Under the pieces are notes generated by a model. It saw nothing but the letters and a program-made list of their open reading frames with translations. It did no database searches and was not told where the DNA came from. From Thiolapillus brandeum (GTDB lineage Bacteria; Pseudomonadota; Gammaproteobacteria; Chromatiales; Chromatiaceae): 64,000 nt of DNA. A program made the position numbers and the translations under genes. Positions 44,287-54,929 of the stretch are shown here, in pieces. The DNA is taken from positions 1,736,001-1,800,000 of the forward strand of contig NZ_AP012273.1 of the NCBI RefSeq assembly GCF_000828615.1, written 5' to 3'. Each line of letters begins with the position of its first letter. The first letter of the stretch is position 1.

Positions 44287-45486
44287 ATGAACAGCGACCT
44301 GCACAAACTCCAGCCCTATCCCTTTGAAAGACTGCGCAAGCTCAAGGAAGGCTGCCAGCCGCCGGATGATCTGGACCCTATTGCCCTGTCCATTGGCGAG
44401 CCCAAACACCCCACACCGGCTTTCATCACCGAGGAAGTGCTGTCCCATCTGCATGGCCTGTCCGCCTATCCCCTGACCAAGGGCGCCCCCGAACTGCGCC
44501 AGGCCATCACGGAATGGCTGACGGAACGGTTCGAGCTTCCTCCGGGCAGCCTGGATCCCGAGTATCATGTCCTGCCCGTAAACGGCACAAGGGAAGCCCT
44601 GTTCGCATTTGCCCAGGCCATCATAGACCGCACCCGGCCCGAGCCTTTGGTGCTCATGCCCAACCCCTTCTACCAAATCTATGAAGGCGCGGCCCTGCTG
44701 GCTGGCGCCAGTCCGCATTTTCTGAACTGCACGGAAAACTCGGGCTTGGGGCCGGATTTCAGCAGCGTGGACGATGCCAGCTGGGATCGTTGCCAGCTGC
44801 TGTATGTCTGTTCACCTCACAACCCAACGGGTGCCGTACTCCCGGTGGAAACCTGGCAGACGTTGATCGAACTGGCGCACAAGCACGATTTTGTCATCGC
44901 GGCAGACGAATGCTACTCGGAAATCTATCTCGAAGAGGACCGTCCTCCTCCCGGCCTGCTCCAGGCCGCTGCCAGCGCGGGCAACACGGAATACTCCCGC
45001 TGCGTGGTGTTTCACAGCCTCTCCAAACGCTCCAATGCCCCGGGATTGCGTTCAGGCTTCGTGGCCGGTGACCGGGATATCATGACCCGGTTTCTTCAAT
45101 ACCGCACCTATCACGGATGCGCCATGCCCCCCCATCACCAGGCGGCCAGCATCCTGGCCTGGCGGGACGAGGCGCATGTAAAGACCAACCGGCGCGCCTA
45201 CGCGGAAAAATTTTCTGCCGTACTCCGTGAACTGGATGGCTGCCTCGATGTACAGGAACCGGAAGCCGGCTTCTACCTGTGGGCCAGGACGCCCGTCAGC
45301 GACACGGATTTCGCCCGGGAACTGTACCGGCAGCAGAATGTAACCGTGCTGCCCGGCAGTTTCCTGTCCCGGGAAGCCGACGGCATCAACCCCGGCGCCA
45401 ACCGCGTGCGCATGGCCCTTGTGGCCCCCATGGACGAATGCATCGACGCAGCGAAACGCATCAGAACATTTACCGAAAACCTTTGA
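44287..45486 (+). CDS. dapC: Succinyldiaminopimelate aminotransferase
   Basis: 399 residues from the ATG at 44287; upstream in-frame codons belong to the repeat element. A fold-type I PLP enzyme: the Lys is in HSLSKRSNAPGLRSGF, with CSPHNPTGAV and AADECYSEIY before it and the Arg in ANRVRMALV near the end. It forms N-succinyl-L,L-diaminopimelate from the keto form in lysine and peptidoglycan synthesis. Next to dapD and dapE, which supports the assignment over generic aspartate aminotransferases. Unusually there is no clear Shine-Dalgarno site. Confidence 0.93.
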   Translation: MNSDLHKLQPYPFERLRKLKEGCQPPDDLDPIALSIGEPKHPTPAFITEEVLSHLHGLSAYPLTKGAPELRQAITEWLTERFELPPGSLDPEYHVLPVNGTREALFAFAQAIIDRTRPEPLVLMPNPFYQIYEGAALLAGASPHFLNCTENSGLGPDFSSVDDASWDRCQLLYVCSPHNPTGAVLPVETWQTLIELAHKHDFVIAADECYSEIYLEEDRPPPGLLQAAASAGNTEYSRCVVFHSLSKRSNAPGLRSGFVAGDRDIMTRFLQYRTYHGCAMPPHHQAASILAWRDEAHVKTNRRAYAEKFSAVLRELDGCLDVQEPEAGFYLWARTPVSDTDFARELYRQQNVTVLPGSFLSREADGINPGANRVRMALVAPMDECIDAAKRIRTFTENL

Positions 45487-45495
45487 GGAATTCCC

Positions 45496-46317
45496 ATGAG
45501 TGACAACCAGAACATCATCGAAGAAGCCTTTGAACAGCGCGCCGACATCACCCCGCGTAACGTGGACACCCTGGTGCGGGATGCGGTCATGGAGACCATC
45601 GAGCAAATTGATGCCGGCACCCTGCGCGTAGCCGAGCCCGTGGATGGCGGCTGGCAGGTCAACGAATGGGTGAAGAAAGCCGTGCTCCTGTCCTTCCGCA
45701 TCAACGACAACGAATTCATGAAAGGCGGCTTCACCAACTATTATGACAAGGTGCCTTCCAAATACGCCGACTACAACGCCCGGGAGTTCCGGGATTCCGG
45801 GGTGCGCGTGGTGCCGCCGGCTTCCGTGCGCAAGGGCGCCTATATCGCCCCTTCCTGTGTGCTCATGCCCTCTTACGTGAACATTGGCGCCTATGTGGAT
45901 TCCGGCACCATGGTGGATACCTGGGCCACGGTTGGTTCCTGTGCCCAGATCGGCAAGAACGTGCACCTTTCCGGCGGCGTGGGTATCGGCGGCGTCCTGG
46001 AACCCCTGCAGGCGGCACCCACCATCATCGAGGACAACTGCTTCATCGGCGCCCGCTCCGAAGTTGTGGAAGGCGTGATCGTGGAAAAAGGCTCGGTGAT
46101 CTCCATGGGAGTGTACATTGGCCAGTCCACCCGCATCTATGACCGTGAAAATGATGAAATCCTCTATGGCCGGGTACCCGCCGGCTCCGTGGTAGTCTCC
46201 GGCAACCTTCCCTCCAAGGATGGCAAGTACAGCCTGTATTGCGCCGTTATCGTCAAGCGCGTGGACGAAAAGACCCTGGGAAAGGTCGGTATCAACGAGT
46301 TGTTGCGGGATATCTGA
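45496..46317 (+). CDS. dapD: Tetrahydrodipicolinate N-succinyltransferase
   Basis: 273 residues, the E. coli DapD length (274). A left-handed beta-helix made of hexapeptides ([39 protein letters not shown]) with an N-terminal helical domain. It succinylates tetrahydrodipicolinate with succinyl-CoA. TTTGAGGA precedes the start, 9 bases after dapC. Confidence 0.97.
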   Translation: MSDNQNIIEEAFEQRADITPRNVDTLVRDAVMETIEQIDAGTLRVAEPVDGGWQVNEWVKKAVLLSFRINDNEFMKGGFTNYYDKVPSKYADYNAREFRDSGVRVVPPASVRKGAYIAPSCVLMPSYVNIGAYVDSGTMVDTWATVGSCAQIGKNVHLSGGVGIGGVLEPLQAAPTIIEDNCFIGARSEVVEGVIVEKGSVISMGVYIGQSTRIYDRENDEILYGRVPAGSVVVSGNLPSKDGKYSLYCAVIVKRVDEKTLGKVGINELLRDI

Positions 46318-46663
46318 TGATCCAGCTGTACGGCATTCCCAACTGCGATACCATGCGAAAAGCCCGCAAGTGGTTGCAGGATCACGGCATCGAGTACCAG
46401 TTTCACGACTACAAGAAACTGGGTATCGATGAACCCCGCCTGCGGGAATGGATGGCAAAGGTGGGTTGGGAAACCCTGCTCAACCGGCGCGGCATGATGT
46501 GGCGCAAGCTCTCCCAGGAGCAACGCGACACCATCGACGAAGCCAGCGCCCTGCAACTGATGACCGGGATCCCTTCCATCATCAAGCGACCGGTGCTGGT
46601 GACGGAGGATGGACATATCGAGGTCGGCTTTTCCGAAGACAGATACAAGGAGCTGTTTCAACA

Positions 46664-46667
<4 letters not shown>
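46317..46667 (+). CDS. ArsC/Spx-family reductase-like protein (YffB type)
   Basis: 116 residues. Thioredoxin-like ArsC fold with a single Cys near the N-terminus, GIPNCDTMRKARKWL, and PSIIKRPVLV as in the E. coli YffB group. It lacks evidence of arsenate specificity. YffB is likewise found beside dapE in enterobacteria, so this is a conserved neighbour, with function unproved (possibly glutathione-dependent thiol reduction). Overlaps dapD by 1 base and the next gene by 4. Confidence 0.9.
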
Positions 46668-48279
<1,612 letters not shown>

Positions 48280-48403
48280 TCTTTCTCCTGCCGCTATTCT
48301 TCAGGCCGAACCAGGCCACGGAGACATTCCAGGTTTTTTGAAAATGTATGAGAGATCCATTAGGATTTACTCAGTTATTACGGATAACGACAAGGAGAAA
48401 AAT

Positions 48404-49225
48404 ATGCGCATTCAGCCATTGTCCCTGCTCGCCACGTCCGCCCTGGCGCTGCTGCTCTGGGGTGGCCTGGCCCAGGCCGCCCTCCATGACCGGGGCAACG
48501 GCCTCATCTATGACGATGTTCTGAATGTCACCTGGCTGCAGGACGCCAATCTGGCGGCCACTGAAACCTTTGGCGTGTCTGGTATCGATCCTGATGGCCG
48601 CTTCCCTTCCTGCGATCTGGGCCGGATCTGGATCGATGCCATGAATGCCGCTCATTACAAGGGTATCAATGATTGGCAATTGCCGGACGTGAGTCCTGTG
48701 GATGGCTCGACATCGTACAATCACCAGCTGAGCTACGACGGTTCCACTGACTCTGGTTTCAATATCAGCGCGGCAGGCTCCGCTTATCCCGGCAGCCAGG
48801 CCAGCCATCTGGCGCATCTGCATTATCAGACCCTGGGTAATCAGGGTTGGTATGATGTCAACGGAAACCGCAATACCTCGGCTTGCCCCGACGACGCCAA
48901 CGGCTGCTTGCGCAATACCGGCCCTCTTATCAATATGCAACCAGGGTTTTATCTGTCCAGCTTCTGCGAGCAGCCCCTTGGTGGCGTGCCTGCTCCGGTA
49001 AGCCTCACAATGGTATTCAGTTTCCGGTCGGGTCAACAAGCTGAAGGCGATGTGCCCCCTGCCGCGGGACAAAATTTCTACCTGTTGCCCTATCACCCGG
49101 GCGATGTGGCGGATCTGAGCGGAGCGAAGGGCGTGCCCACACTGTCTTTCCGGGTACTGATAATTCTGAACGGATTATTGCTGATGCTGGGTGCTTACCG
49201 TCTGCGCAATAGCAGCAACTGTTGA
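48404..49225 (+). CDS. Exported DUF1566-like protein with VPTLS-type C-terminal anchor
   Basis: 273 residues from an ATG with AAGGAG 6 bases upstream; signal peptide about 1-25 (ending GLAQAALH). DRGNGLIYDDVLNVTWLQDA and GINDWQLPDV resemble the Lcl C-terminal/DUF1566 domain (normally T-WxDA...DWRLP). The end, GVPTLSFRVLIILNGLLLML with AYRLRNSSNC, has the motif-helix-basic layout of IPTL-CTERM sorting signals. Probably surface or periplasmic; function unknown. The stop codon lies inside a family B repeat. Confidence 0.78.
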   Translation: MRIQPLSLLATSALALLLWGGLAQAALHDRGNGLIYDDVLNVTWLQDANLAATETFGVSGIDPDGRFPSCDLGRIWIDAMNAAHYKGINDWQLPDVSPVDGSTSYNHQLSYDGSTDSGFNISAAGSAYPGSQASHLAHLHYQTLGNQGWYDVNGNRNTSACPDDANGCLRNTGPLINMQPGFYLSSFCEQPLGGVPAPVSLTMVFSFRSGQQAEGDVPPAAGQNFYLLPYHPGDVADLSGAKGVPTLSFRVLIILNGLLLMLGAYRLRNSSNC

Positions 49226-49320
49226 AAAACACCGTTTTTCGACAGCCTGAAGAAAAGACAAAATCGTGTTTGTCTTTCCGAGCTGAAAAAGACCACGGAA
49301 GGGCTTTTTCAACATCCTGA
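49218..49320. repeat. Family B intergenic palindromic repeat, copy 2
   Basis: GTTGAAAAACACCGTTTTTC, then GAAAAGACAAAATCG, TTGTCTTTCCGAGCTG and a final GGGCTTTTTCAAC. Inverted relative to copy 1. It starts within the last codons of the exported DUF1566-like gene and could act as a terminator between that gene and the opposing hinT. Confidence 0.7.
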
Positions 49321-49344
49321 CAGACTCTCCCGGTCTGCCCTCCG

Positions 49345-49689
49345 CTAACCCGGCGGCCAGCTCATGGGGCGCCCCCCCAATACATGCAGATGGATATGGT
49401 ATACCGTCTGCCCGGCTCCAGCATTGCAGTTGAATACGGTACGGTAACCGGCATCGGCAATGCCTTCCTGCTCCGCCACAGCCTTCGCCGCCAGGTGCAT
49501 TTTGCCGATAAGCTCAGCGTCTTCCGCCTGCATATCGTTCAGGGTGGCAATGTGACGTCTGGGAATCACCAGTGCATGGGTAGGCGCCTGGGGATTGAGA
49601 TCCCGGAACACCAGAAGATCGTCGTTTTCATGGATGATTTCCGCGGGAATATCCCCGGAAACTATTTTGCAGAATATACAGTTACTCAT
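49345..49689 (-). CDS. hinT: HIT-family purine nucleoside phosphoramidase
   Basis: 114 residues. The histidine triad HIHLHVLGG (about 98-106) and the conserved FCKIVSGDIPAEII N-terminus identify a HinT-type protein, which hydrolyses adenosine phosphoramidates and acyl-adenylates. The Cys-containing N-terminus is common in this group. It follows recR by 14 bases on the same strand, the last gene of dnaX-ybaB-recR-hinT. Confidence 0.95.
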   Translation of the reverse strand: MSNCIFCKIVSGDIPAEIIHENDDLLVFRDLNPQAPTHALVIPRRHIATLNDMQAEDAELIGKMHLAAKAVAEQEGIADAGYRTVFNCNAGAGQTVYHIHLHVLGGRPMSWPPG

Positions 49690-49703
49690 TGCTTTTCCTC
49701 TCC

Positions 49704-50306
49704 TCAGTTCCCCACCCGGCGCCGACCGAGGAAGGCATGGGCCAGGGTGCCACCGTCCACATATTCCAGCTCACCCCCCAGGGGTACTCCATGGGCAATG
49801 CGGGTGGCGGAAATCCCCGCTTCTGCGGCCATGTCTCCAATATACTGGGCCGTGGCCTCGCCTTCCACCGTGGGATTGGTGGCCAGAATCAGTTCTTCCA
49901 CACGGCCTTCTGCGAGGATAGACGCCAACTGGGGCAAGCCGATTTCCGCAGGTCCAATGCCATCCAGGGGCGAGAGCCGCCCACCCAGAACGAAATAGCG
50001 TCCACGGTAATCCGTGGCCTGTTCGATGGCAAACACATCCGCCGGGGTTTCCACGATGCACAACTGGGCATCATTGCGCTGCTCACTGGCGCACAGGCGG
50101 CACAGCTCGTCTTCACTGAGGGTGCGGCAGCGTTTGCAATGGCCAATATGCGCCACGGCCTGCTCCAGTATTCCAGCCAGTCGCCGCCCGCCTTCCCGGT
50201 CTCTTTCCAGGATATGAAAAGCCATGCGCTGGGCGGTTTTGGGGCCTACGCCGGGCAGACAGCAAAAGCTGTCCATGAGCTGCTGCAGCAGGCTGCTTTG
50301 GCTCAT
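49704..50306 (-). CDS. recR: Recombination protein RecR
   Basis: 200 residues (E. coli 201). Helix-hairpin-helix near [17 protein letters not shown], zinc finger [16 protein letters not shown] (about 57-72) and a TOPRIM domain with [15 protein letters not shown]. Acts with RecO in RecFOR gap repair. Start shares one base with the ybaB stop. Confidence 0.97.
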   Translation of the reverse strand: MSQSSLLQQLMDSFCCLPGVGPKTAQRMAFHILERDREGGRRLAGILEQAVAHIGHCKRCRTLSEDELCRLCASEQRNDAQLCIVETPADVFAIEQATDYRGRYFVLGGRLSPLDGIGPAEIGLPQLASILAEGRVEELILATNPTVEGEATAQYIGDMAAEAGISATRIAHGVPLGGELEYVDGGTLAHAFLGRRRVGN

Positions 50307-50629
50307 CAGAAGGGCAGCTTCATTCCCGGGGGAAGGTTGAGGCCGGAGGTGAGTCCGCTCATCTGATCCTTGGTTTTTTCCTCGATGCGGTGTACGGCAT
50401 CATTACAGGCGGCCGCCACCAGATCCTCAAGCATTTCCTTGTCCTCACCCATGAGAGAATCATCGATCTCCACCCGGCGCACCTCGTGTTTGCCGTTCAT
50501 GGTGACTTTCACCAAACCACCACCGGATTCACCGGTGATCTCCGCCCTGGCCAGTTCTTCCTGGGCCTTCTGCATATCGGCCTGGATCTTCTGGGCCTGC
50601 TTCATGAGGTTGCCTAAACCACCTTTCAT
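50306..50629 (-). CDS. ybaB: Nucleoid-associated protein YbaB/EbfC
   Basis: 107 residues, full length for the family. [27 protein letters not shown] and [19 protein letters not shown] are characteristic. Binds DNA as a dimer and condenses it. Sits in the conserved dnaX-ybaB-recR order. Confidence 0.96.
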   Translation of the reverse strand: MKGGLGNLMKQAQKIQADMQKAQEELARAEITGESGGGLVKVTMNGKHEVRRVEIDDSLMGEDKEMLEDLVAAACNDAVHRIEEKTKDQMSGLTSGLNLPPGMKLPF

Positions 50630-50645
50630 AATTTCTCCTGATCGT

Positions 50646-52265
50646 TCATTCTTTGTTCAGTTTGACGCTGTCCACCAGCAGTTCCCCATGGAATCCCTCT
50701 TCCAGGGCCTTGACCATGGGATCATTCTGCATGGCATCCACCGCCATAGCCTGGTCTTCGCGCTGTTTGCGCTCGGCTGCCTGGGCGGGAGTCTCCTCAC
50801 CCCGGTCTTCGAGTTCGATACGCATTTTCAGAGGTCTGCCCAGGTAGCTTTCCAGGGCGGCCTGCAGTTTCTTCTCTGCCATGGAACCTGCCAGAGCCGC
50901 TCCCCCGGAACTCAGGGCCAGCACCAGTTCATCATTCTTCCAAGATTTTACCGTGCAATGGGCAGCCAGTTGGGAAGACAACCCCCCAAGGCCCAACCGG
51001 GGCAATACCTGGTGCCAGTTCTGGAGATCGATTTCCGCCTGGGGTGCTGCTTCCGGCCTTGAAGGTGCAGACTGGTTTTGCGTCGGAGCAGGCTGGGGCG
51101 CTGGACGCGGCGGCGCAGGACTTTTACCGGGCGCTTCAACGGCAGGTTCGGGCACGCTACCCCGGGTTTCCGAAGATGGCGCCCCGGGCCGAAAGGCCAG
51201 CATGCGCAGCAGGATCATCTCAAAGCCACTGCGCGGATCCGGAGCCAATGGCAGGTCGCGCTGTCCCCGCAGGGCAATCTCATAGAACAGTTGCACATCT
51301 TCCGCCGGGAGTAATTGGGCAAGGGCTTGTATGGGTTGCAGATCGCCCCAGGCCGCATCTGCGGCTTCCGGCGCCACCTGGTACAGGGCCACCCGATGCA
51401 ACAGCAACAGCATATCCTTGAGCAGGGCGGAAAAATCCGGACTCTGTTGAGCGGCCTGATCGATATCCTGAAGCAGTCCCCGGGCATCATTGTCCGCTAC
51501 CCGGCGCAGCATTCCCGGCAGGCGATCCTGAGCCACCACGCCCAGCATGGCCTTGACTTCTTCTTCACGCACCTGGCCACCGCCAAAGGCAATGGCCTGG
51601 TCGAGAATACTCAGGCCATCGCGCATGCTGCCATCTGCCACCCGGGCAAGAAGATCCAGGGCCGCCGGTTCCCATGCGACGCCTTCAGCGCCCAACACAT
51701 GCTCGAACTGGCCGCGGATCTGTTCCAGGGGCAGGCGTTTGAGGTTCATCTGCAGGCACCGGGACAGGACCGTCACGGGAACCTTCTGCGGGTCCGTGGT
51801 GGCAAGAAGGAACTTCACATGAGGCGGGGGTTCTTCCAGGGTCTTGAGCAGCGCATTGAAGCTGGAGTTGGAGAACATGTGCACCTCATCGATGAGATAC
51901 ACCTTGTAACGACCGCGTATGGGGGCAAAGGGCACATTCTCCAGAAGCTCCAGAGTCTGATCCACCTTGGTGCGGGACGCCGCATCCACTTCCAGGAGAT
52001 CGGCAAAACGTCCCTCGTCCACTTCCCGGCAGATACTGCATTCACCACAGGGCGTAGAACTTATGCCCTGTTCACAGTTCAGGGATTTGGCGAGTATCCG
52101 CGCCAGGGTGGTCTTGCCCACGCCCCGGGTACCGGTGAACAAATAGGCATGATGCAGACGATCATTGTCCAGGGCGTTACTCAGGGCACGAACCACATGC
52201 TCCTGTCCGACCATTTCATCGAAGCTGCGGGGACGCCATTTTCGTGCTAGTACCTGATAGGACAT
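50646..52265 (-). CDS. dnaX: DNA polymerase III subunits gamma/tau
   Basis: 539 residues from the ATG at 52265 ([20 protein letters not shown]); the frame runs on upstream through SRP RNA, so that extension is rejected. Walker [13 protein letters not shown], zinc-binding Cys set around [13 protein letters not shown] and the DEVHMFS box show the AAA+ clamp-loader motor. Domains beyond about 365 include a Pro-rich linker ([14 protein letters not shown]) and the tau part that contacts polymerase. Shorter than E. coli tau (643). I saw no A-rich slippery site for making gamma by frameshift. Confidence 0.95.
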   Translation of the reverse strand: MSYQVLARKWRPRSFDEMVGQEHVVRALSNALDNDRLHHAYLFTGTRGVGKTTLARILAKSLNCEQGISSTPCGECSICREVDEGRFADLLEVDAASRTKVDQTLELLENVPFAPIRGRYKVYLIDEVHMFSNSSFNALLKTLEEPPPHVKFLLATTDPQKVPVTVLSRCLQMNLKRLPLEQIRGQFEHVLGAEGVAWEPAALDLLARVADGSMRDGLSILDQAIAFGGGQVREEEVKAMLGVVAQDRLPGMLRRVADNDARGLLQDIDQAAQQSPDFSALLKDMLLLLHRVALYQVAPEAADAAWGDLQPIQALAQLLPAEDVQLFYEIALRGQRDLPLAPDPRSGFEMILLRMLAFRPGAPSSETRGSVPEPAVEAPGKSPAPPRPAPQPAPTQNQSAPSRPEAAPQAEIDLQNWHQVLPRLGLGGLSSQLAAHCTVKSWKNDELVLALSSGGAALAGSMAEKKLQAALESYLGRPLKMRIELEDRGEETPAQAAERKQREDQAMAVDAMQNDPMVKALEEGFHGELLVDSVKLNKE

Positions 52266-52344
52266 GGAATCGCTTTTGGAGGCTCCATCCGGCAGTGGCC
52301 GGATCAATTGACAGGACATTATCAACCCGGCAACCCGATATGCG

Positions 52345-52454
52345 GGGTTGATAAAAAAGCTCTTCCCTGGTCTTTTCCAACCTGGAAAGACAAAGTGCCT
52401 GTTGTCTTTCTTCCAGATGGCTGAAAAACAGAGTTTTTCAACCGCCTTGTTAAG
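52345..52454. repeat. Family B intergenic palindromic repeat, copy 3 (between SRP RNA and dnaX)
   Basis: Diverged copy in the orientation of copy 1: TTGATAAAAAAGCTCTTCC, GGAAAGACAAAG, TGTCTTTCTTCCA, then GAAAAACAGAGTTTTTC and CTTGTTAAGG. Its last hairpin, read on the minus strand directly after the SRP RNA 3' end, could terminate that RNA while leaving dnaX to read-through or another promoter. Confidence 0.65.
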
Positions 52455-52567
52455 GGTGGCAACCGCACCAGCCACACCCCGGCACACACTGTCACTGCTG
52501 CGGCTGCTCCCTTCCGGGCCTGACCGGGTTCACAGCTGAGTGTTGCGAGGGGACCGATACGGTCGCC
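52455..52567 (-). ncRNA. ffs: 4.5S signal recognition particle RNA
   Basis: About 113 bases on the minus strand. The conserved tip GGTCAGGCCCGGAAGGGAGC with the GGAA tetraloop, followed by AGCC, matches E. coli 4.5S RNA (GGTCAGGTCCGGAAGGAAGC). The ends GGCGACCGTATC and GTGCGGTTGCC pair to close the hairpin. It binds the Ffh protein encoded at 18-19.4 kb. Upstream of dnaX, as in other gammaproteobacteria. Confidence 0.95.
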
Positions 52568-52618
52568 ATAAACTGAGTTCGTTCCGTCACCCTGTATGGC
52601 ATCGGAACGGGGAGTGAA

Positions 52619-53791
52619 TTATGACTGATTTACCGGGTCTTGGCCATCGAAAACCGCTACCCTGTCACGCCCCCCTGTTTTGGCCTGATAGAGCGCCCGA
52701 TCAGCAGACTGGAACAGCTTCTTGCGCGTCTCCCCCCGGCTGGGAGTTACGCTGGCCACGCCGAAACTTGCGGTAATTCGTGGTTCTTCTTCCATGGGGT
52801 ACAGGCTGCCAATGGCCTGGCGCATGGTCTCCGCGATGGTTCTGGCTTCTTCCAGCCCTCCTTTGAGCAGCAGGGAGAACTCCTCACCACCGATGCGCAT
52901 AGGTCGGCCCCTGGCCTTGCATTCTTCACAGACCCTGAGCATGGTCCGGGCAATATCCTTGAGCACCTCATCGCCCCTGGGGTGTCCGTGACGATCGTTG
53001 TAAACCTTGAAATGATCCACATCCAGGAGAATCAGGCACACTTCGGCTCCCGTGGTTTCCGCCACCTGCCAGGTCTGTTCCATGTCCAGATCGAATTGGC
53101 GCCGGTTGCCAATGCCTGTCAGGGGATCGGTATAGGAATACCGGTGAAGTTTACGATTGGCGCTGCGTAGTTCATGCAACAGGGAATCATTGGCAAACTG
53201 CAGGCGGATGGCGCTGCTGATGATGTTCTCCTGCTGCTTCGAATAATAGAGATTAAGCAACAGAAACAGCAGCATCACCAGGGTGATAAGCGGGTACATC
53301 TCTCCCTGTTGACGGGAAAACTCCCAGACCAGGGGCAAAAATTCAGGAATGACAAAAGCGACGAAACAGGGGAAGTAGTAGGAATGTGAACCGAGGGCGC
53401 CAGACACCAGACCACCAAGAACAATGACCAGAAATGCAAAGCTGTGAGCATTTGCCGGGTCGAAAAACCAGATCCCCGCCATTCCCCACACAGAACCGGA
53501 CGCAAACGCCCCCAACAGCAGAAACCACTTCAGTTGCGGATCCTTGCTCAGATCATCCGGCTGCCTCTTGAAGTACCAGGATACCAGCACGCGGCCAACT
53601 GACAATATGAACATGGCACCCAACCAGAGCATCATGATTCCCTGATCCACATGATGCCAGAACCCCCACCCCACCAGCCCTGCTGCCAGCAGACTGGCGG
53701 GCAGGACGACGGGCAAATGCCCCACCAGCAGCATGAACTGCTTGTGCCGTATTCGCTGATCCAATCCTATAACATCGACATCATTATCCAT
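52619..53791 (-). CDS. Membrane-bound diguanylate cyclase (GGDEF)
   Basis: 390 residues. Six hydrophobic helices fill about 20-195, a 7TM-like or MASE-type sensory region without a named family. The GGDEF domain (about 220-380) has the active-site variant GGEEF in MRIGGEEFSLLL and YTDPLTGIGNRRQFD before it; Asp in LLDVDHFKVYND binds metal. An RxxD inhibitory site is not obvious. It makes c-di-GMP from two GTP. Three AGGACA tandem units sit in its leader. Confidence 0.92.
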   Translation of the reverse strand: MDNDVDVIGLDQRIRHKQFMLLVGHLPVVLPASLLAAGLVGWGFWHHVDQGIMMLWLGAMFILSVGRVLVSWYFKRQPDDLSKDPQLKWFLLLGAFASGSVWGMAGIWFFDPANAHSFAFLVIVLGGLVSGALGSHSYYFPCFVAFVIPEFLPLVWEFSRQQGEMYPLITLVMLLFLLLNLYYSKQQENIISSAIRLQFANDSLLHELRSANRKLHRYSYTDPLTGIGNRRQFDLDMEQTWQVAETTGAEVCLILLDVDHFKVYNDRHGHPRGDEVLKDIARTMLRVCEECKARGRPMRIGGEEFSLLLKGGLEEARTIAETMRQAIGSLYPMEEEPRITASFGVASVTPSRGETRKKLFQSADRALYQAKTGGRDRVAVFDGQDPVNQS

Positions 53792-53900
53792 TTTCCTGCC
53801 AAATCCTTGTCCTTGTCCTTGTCCTCATGAAACCCCGGATTGACTTCCGGGCTTCATCTCATGGCTGAAATACTCCCTTTTTCTATTTTATCCTGTATTC

Positions 53901-53990
53901 ATATGAAAAAGCCCTTCCAAGGCCTTTATCAGCCCGTCTCCCTGTACGGCAGTAAGGTTGCCGAAAAATGCCATTTTTCAACAACTGCTA
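53901..53990. repeat. Family B intergenic palindromic repeat, copy 4 (degenerate)
   Basis: GAAAAAGCCCTTCCAAGGCC followed by GGTTGCCGAAAAATGCC, then ATTTTTCAACAACTG. The central GACAAA part of the other copies is missing. The last bases include the stop codon of the patatin gene. The rest of the gap 53792-53900 holds only the diguanylate cyclase leader. Confidence 0.55.
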
Positions 53991-54929
53991 GCCGGAAATC
54001 CGCACCGCATGCGCCATAGTGTACTCGATGGCCGGTTGCAGGCGTTTTACGCAATCACGTCCTTCGGCAATGGCTTCTTCCGCCCGGTGAAACTCCAGCA
54101 ATCCGATGTGCGCCAGATAGGGTTCAATGAGAATATCGGGAGGATCGCCAGCCATGCGGCTGCGGGTGATTCGATCCTGGGTGATATTCACCGTACTGGC
54201 CAAAACGTCCATCATGCCCGGTGGTGTGGCTTCCCGGTTACCGGGAAACAGGTTGGCCGAGTAACTCTTTATGCTGCCCAGAATACCGTCCATGAAGCCG
54301 CTGCTGGCCGCGATATCATCTTTGTCGCTGTTCAGGTGCTTTCCCAGAATATCCGCATTCAGGTTGACGGCAATCACCACCTCGGCCCCCAGGGCATGGC
54401 ACAAGGAAACGGGTACGGGATTGACCAGTCCGCCATCCACCAGCCAGCGGTTGTTATGCCGCACGGGGGCAAACAACCCCGGCAGTGCGATAGAGGTCAT
54501 GATGGATTTCATCATCGGCCCCTCGGTGAACCATATCTCGCGGCCATTGCCCAGGTCGGTGGCCACACTCCCGTAACGCACTTCATAGTCTTCGATGAGG
54601 GCATCGTCCGGGGCAATATGCTGAGCCAGGAATTTTTGCAGCTTTTGGGTATCGATCAGACCCTTGCTGCCCCAGCCGATATCAAAGAAAGCCGCCACAT
54701 CACGGCGTCGCAGGGAAAGCACCCAATCCTTGAGGCTCTGCAGGTTGTTGGCGGCCTGGGCGGCCCCCACGATGGAACCGATGGAGCAACCGGCAATCAC
54801 ATCCGGGCGCAAACCCAATTCATCGAGGGCCTGGATAATGCCGATATGAGACCAACCCCGGGCAGCGCCGCCGCCCAGGGCCAGGCCAATGCGCACATGA
54901 TCAGGGTTCGATTTCGACAAGGGCTTCAT
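53988..54929 (-). CDS. rssA: Patatin-like phospholipase (RssA type)
   Basis: 313 residues. The oxyanion GGGAARGWSHIG, nucleophile Ser in GCSIGS (about 48) and Asp in VDGGLVNP (about 165) form the patatin dyad. It would hydrolyse acyl lipids; E. coli RssA is uncharacterised biochemically. It overlaps the end of the pyruvate carboxylase B gene by 29 bases on the same strand. Confidence 0.9.
   Translation of the reverse strand: MKPLSKSNPDHVRIGLALGGGAARGWSHIGIIQALDELGLRPDVIAGCSIGSIVGAAQAANNLQSLKDWVLSLRRRDVAAFFDIGWGSKGLIDTQKLQKFLAQHIAPDDALIEDYEVRYGSVATDLGNGREIWFTEGPMMKSIMTSIALPGLFAPVRHNNRWLVDGGLVNPVPVSLCHALGAEVVIAVNLNADILGKHLNSDKDDIAASSGFMDGILGSIKSYSANLFPGNREATPPGMMDVLASTVNITQDRITRSRMAGDPPDILIEPYLAHIGLLEFHRAEEAIAEGRDCVKRLQPAIEYTMAHAVRISG

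Noticed and set aside
50646-52265. Programmed frameshift in dnaX
   Set aside because: No A-run slippery sequence followed by a hairpin was found in the coding strand.
52266-52487. Upstream extension of dnaX to 52487
   Set aside because: It would run through the family B repeat and into the SRP RNA; the conserved DnaX N-terminus starts at 52265.
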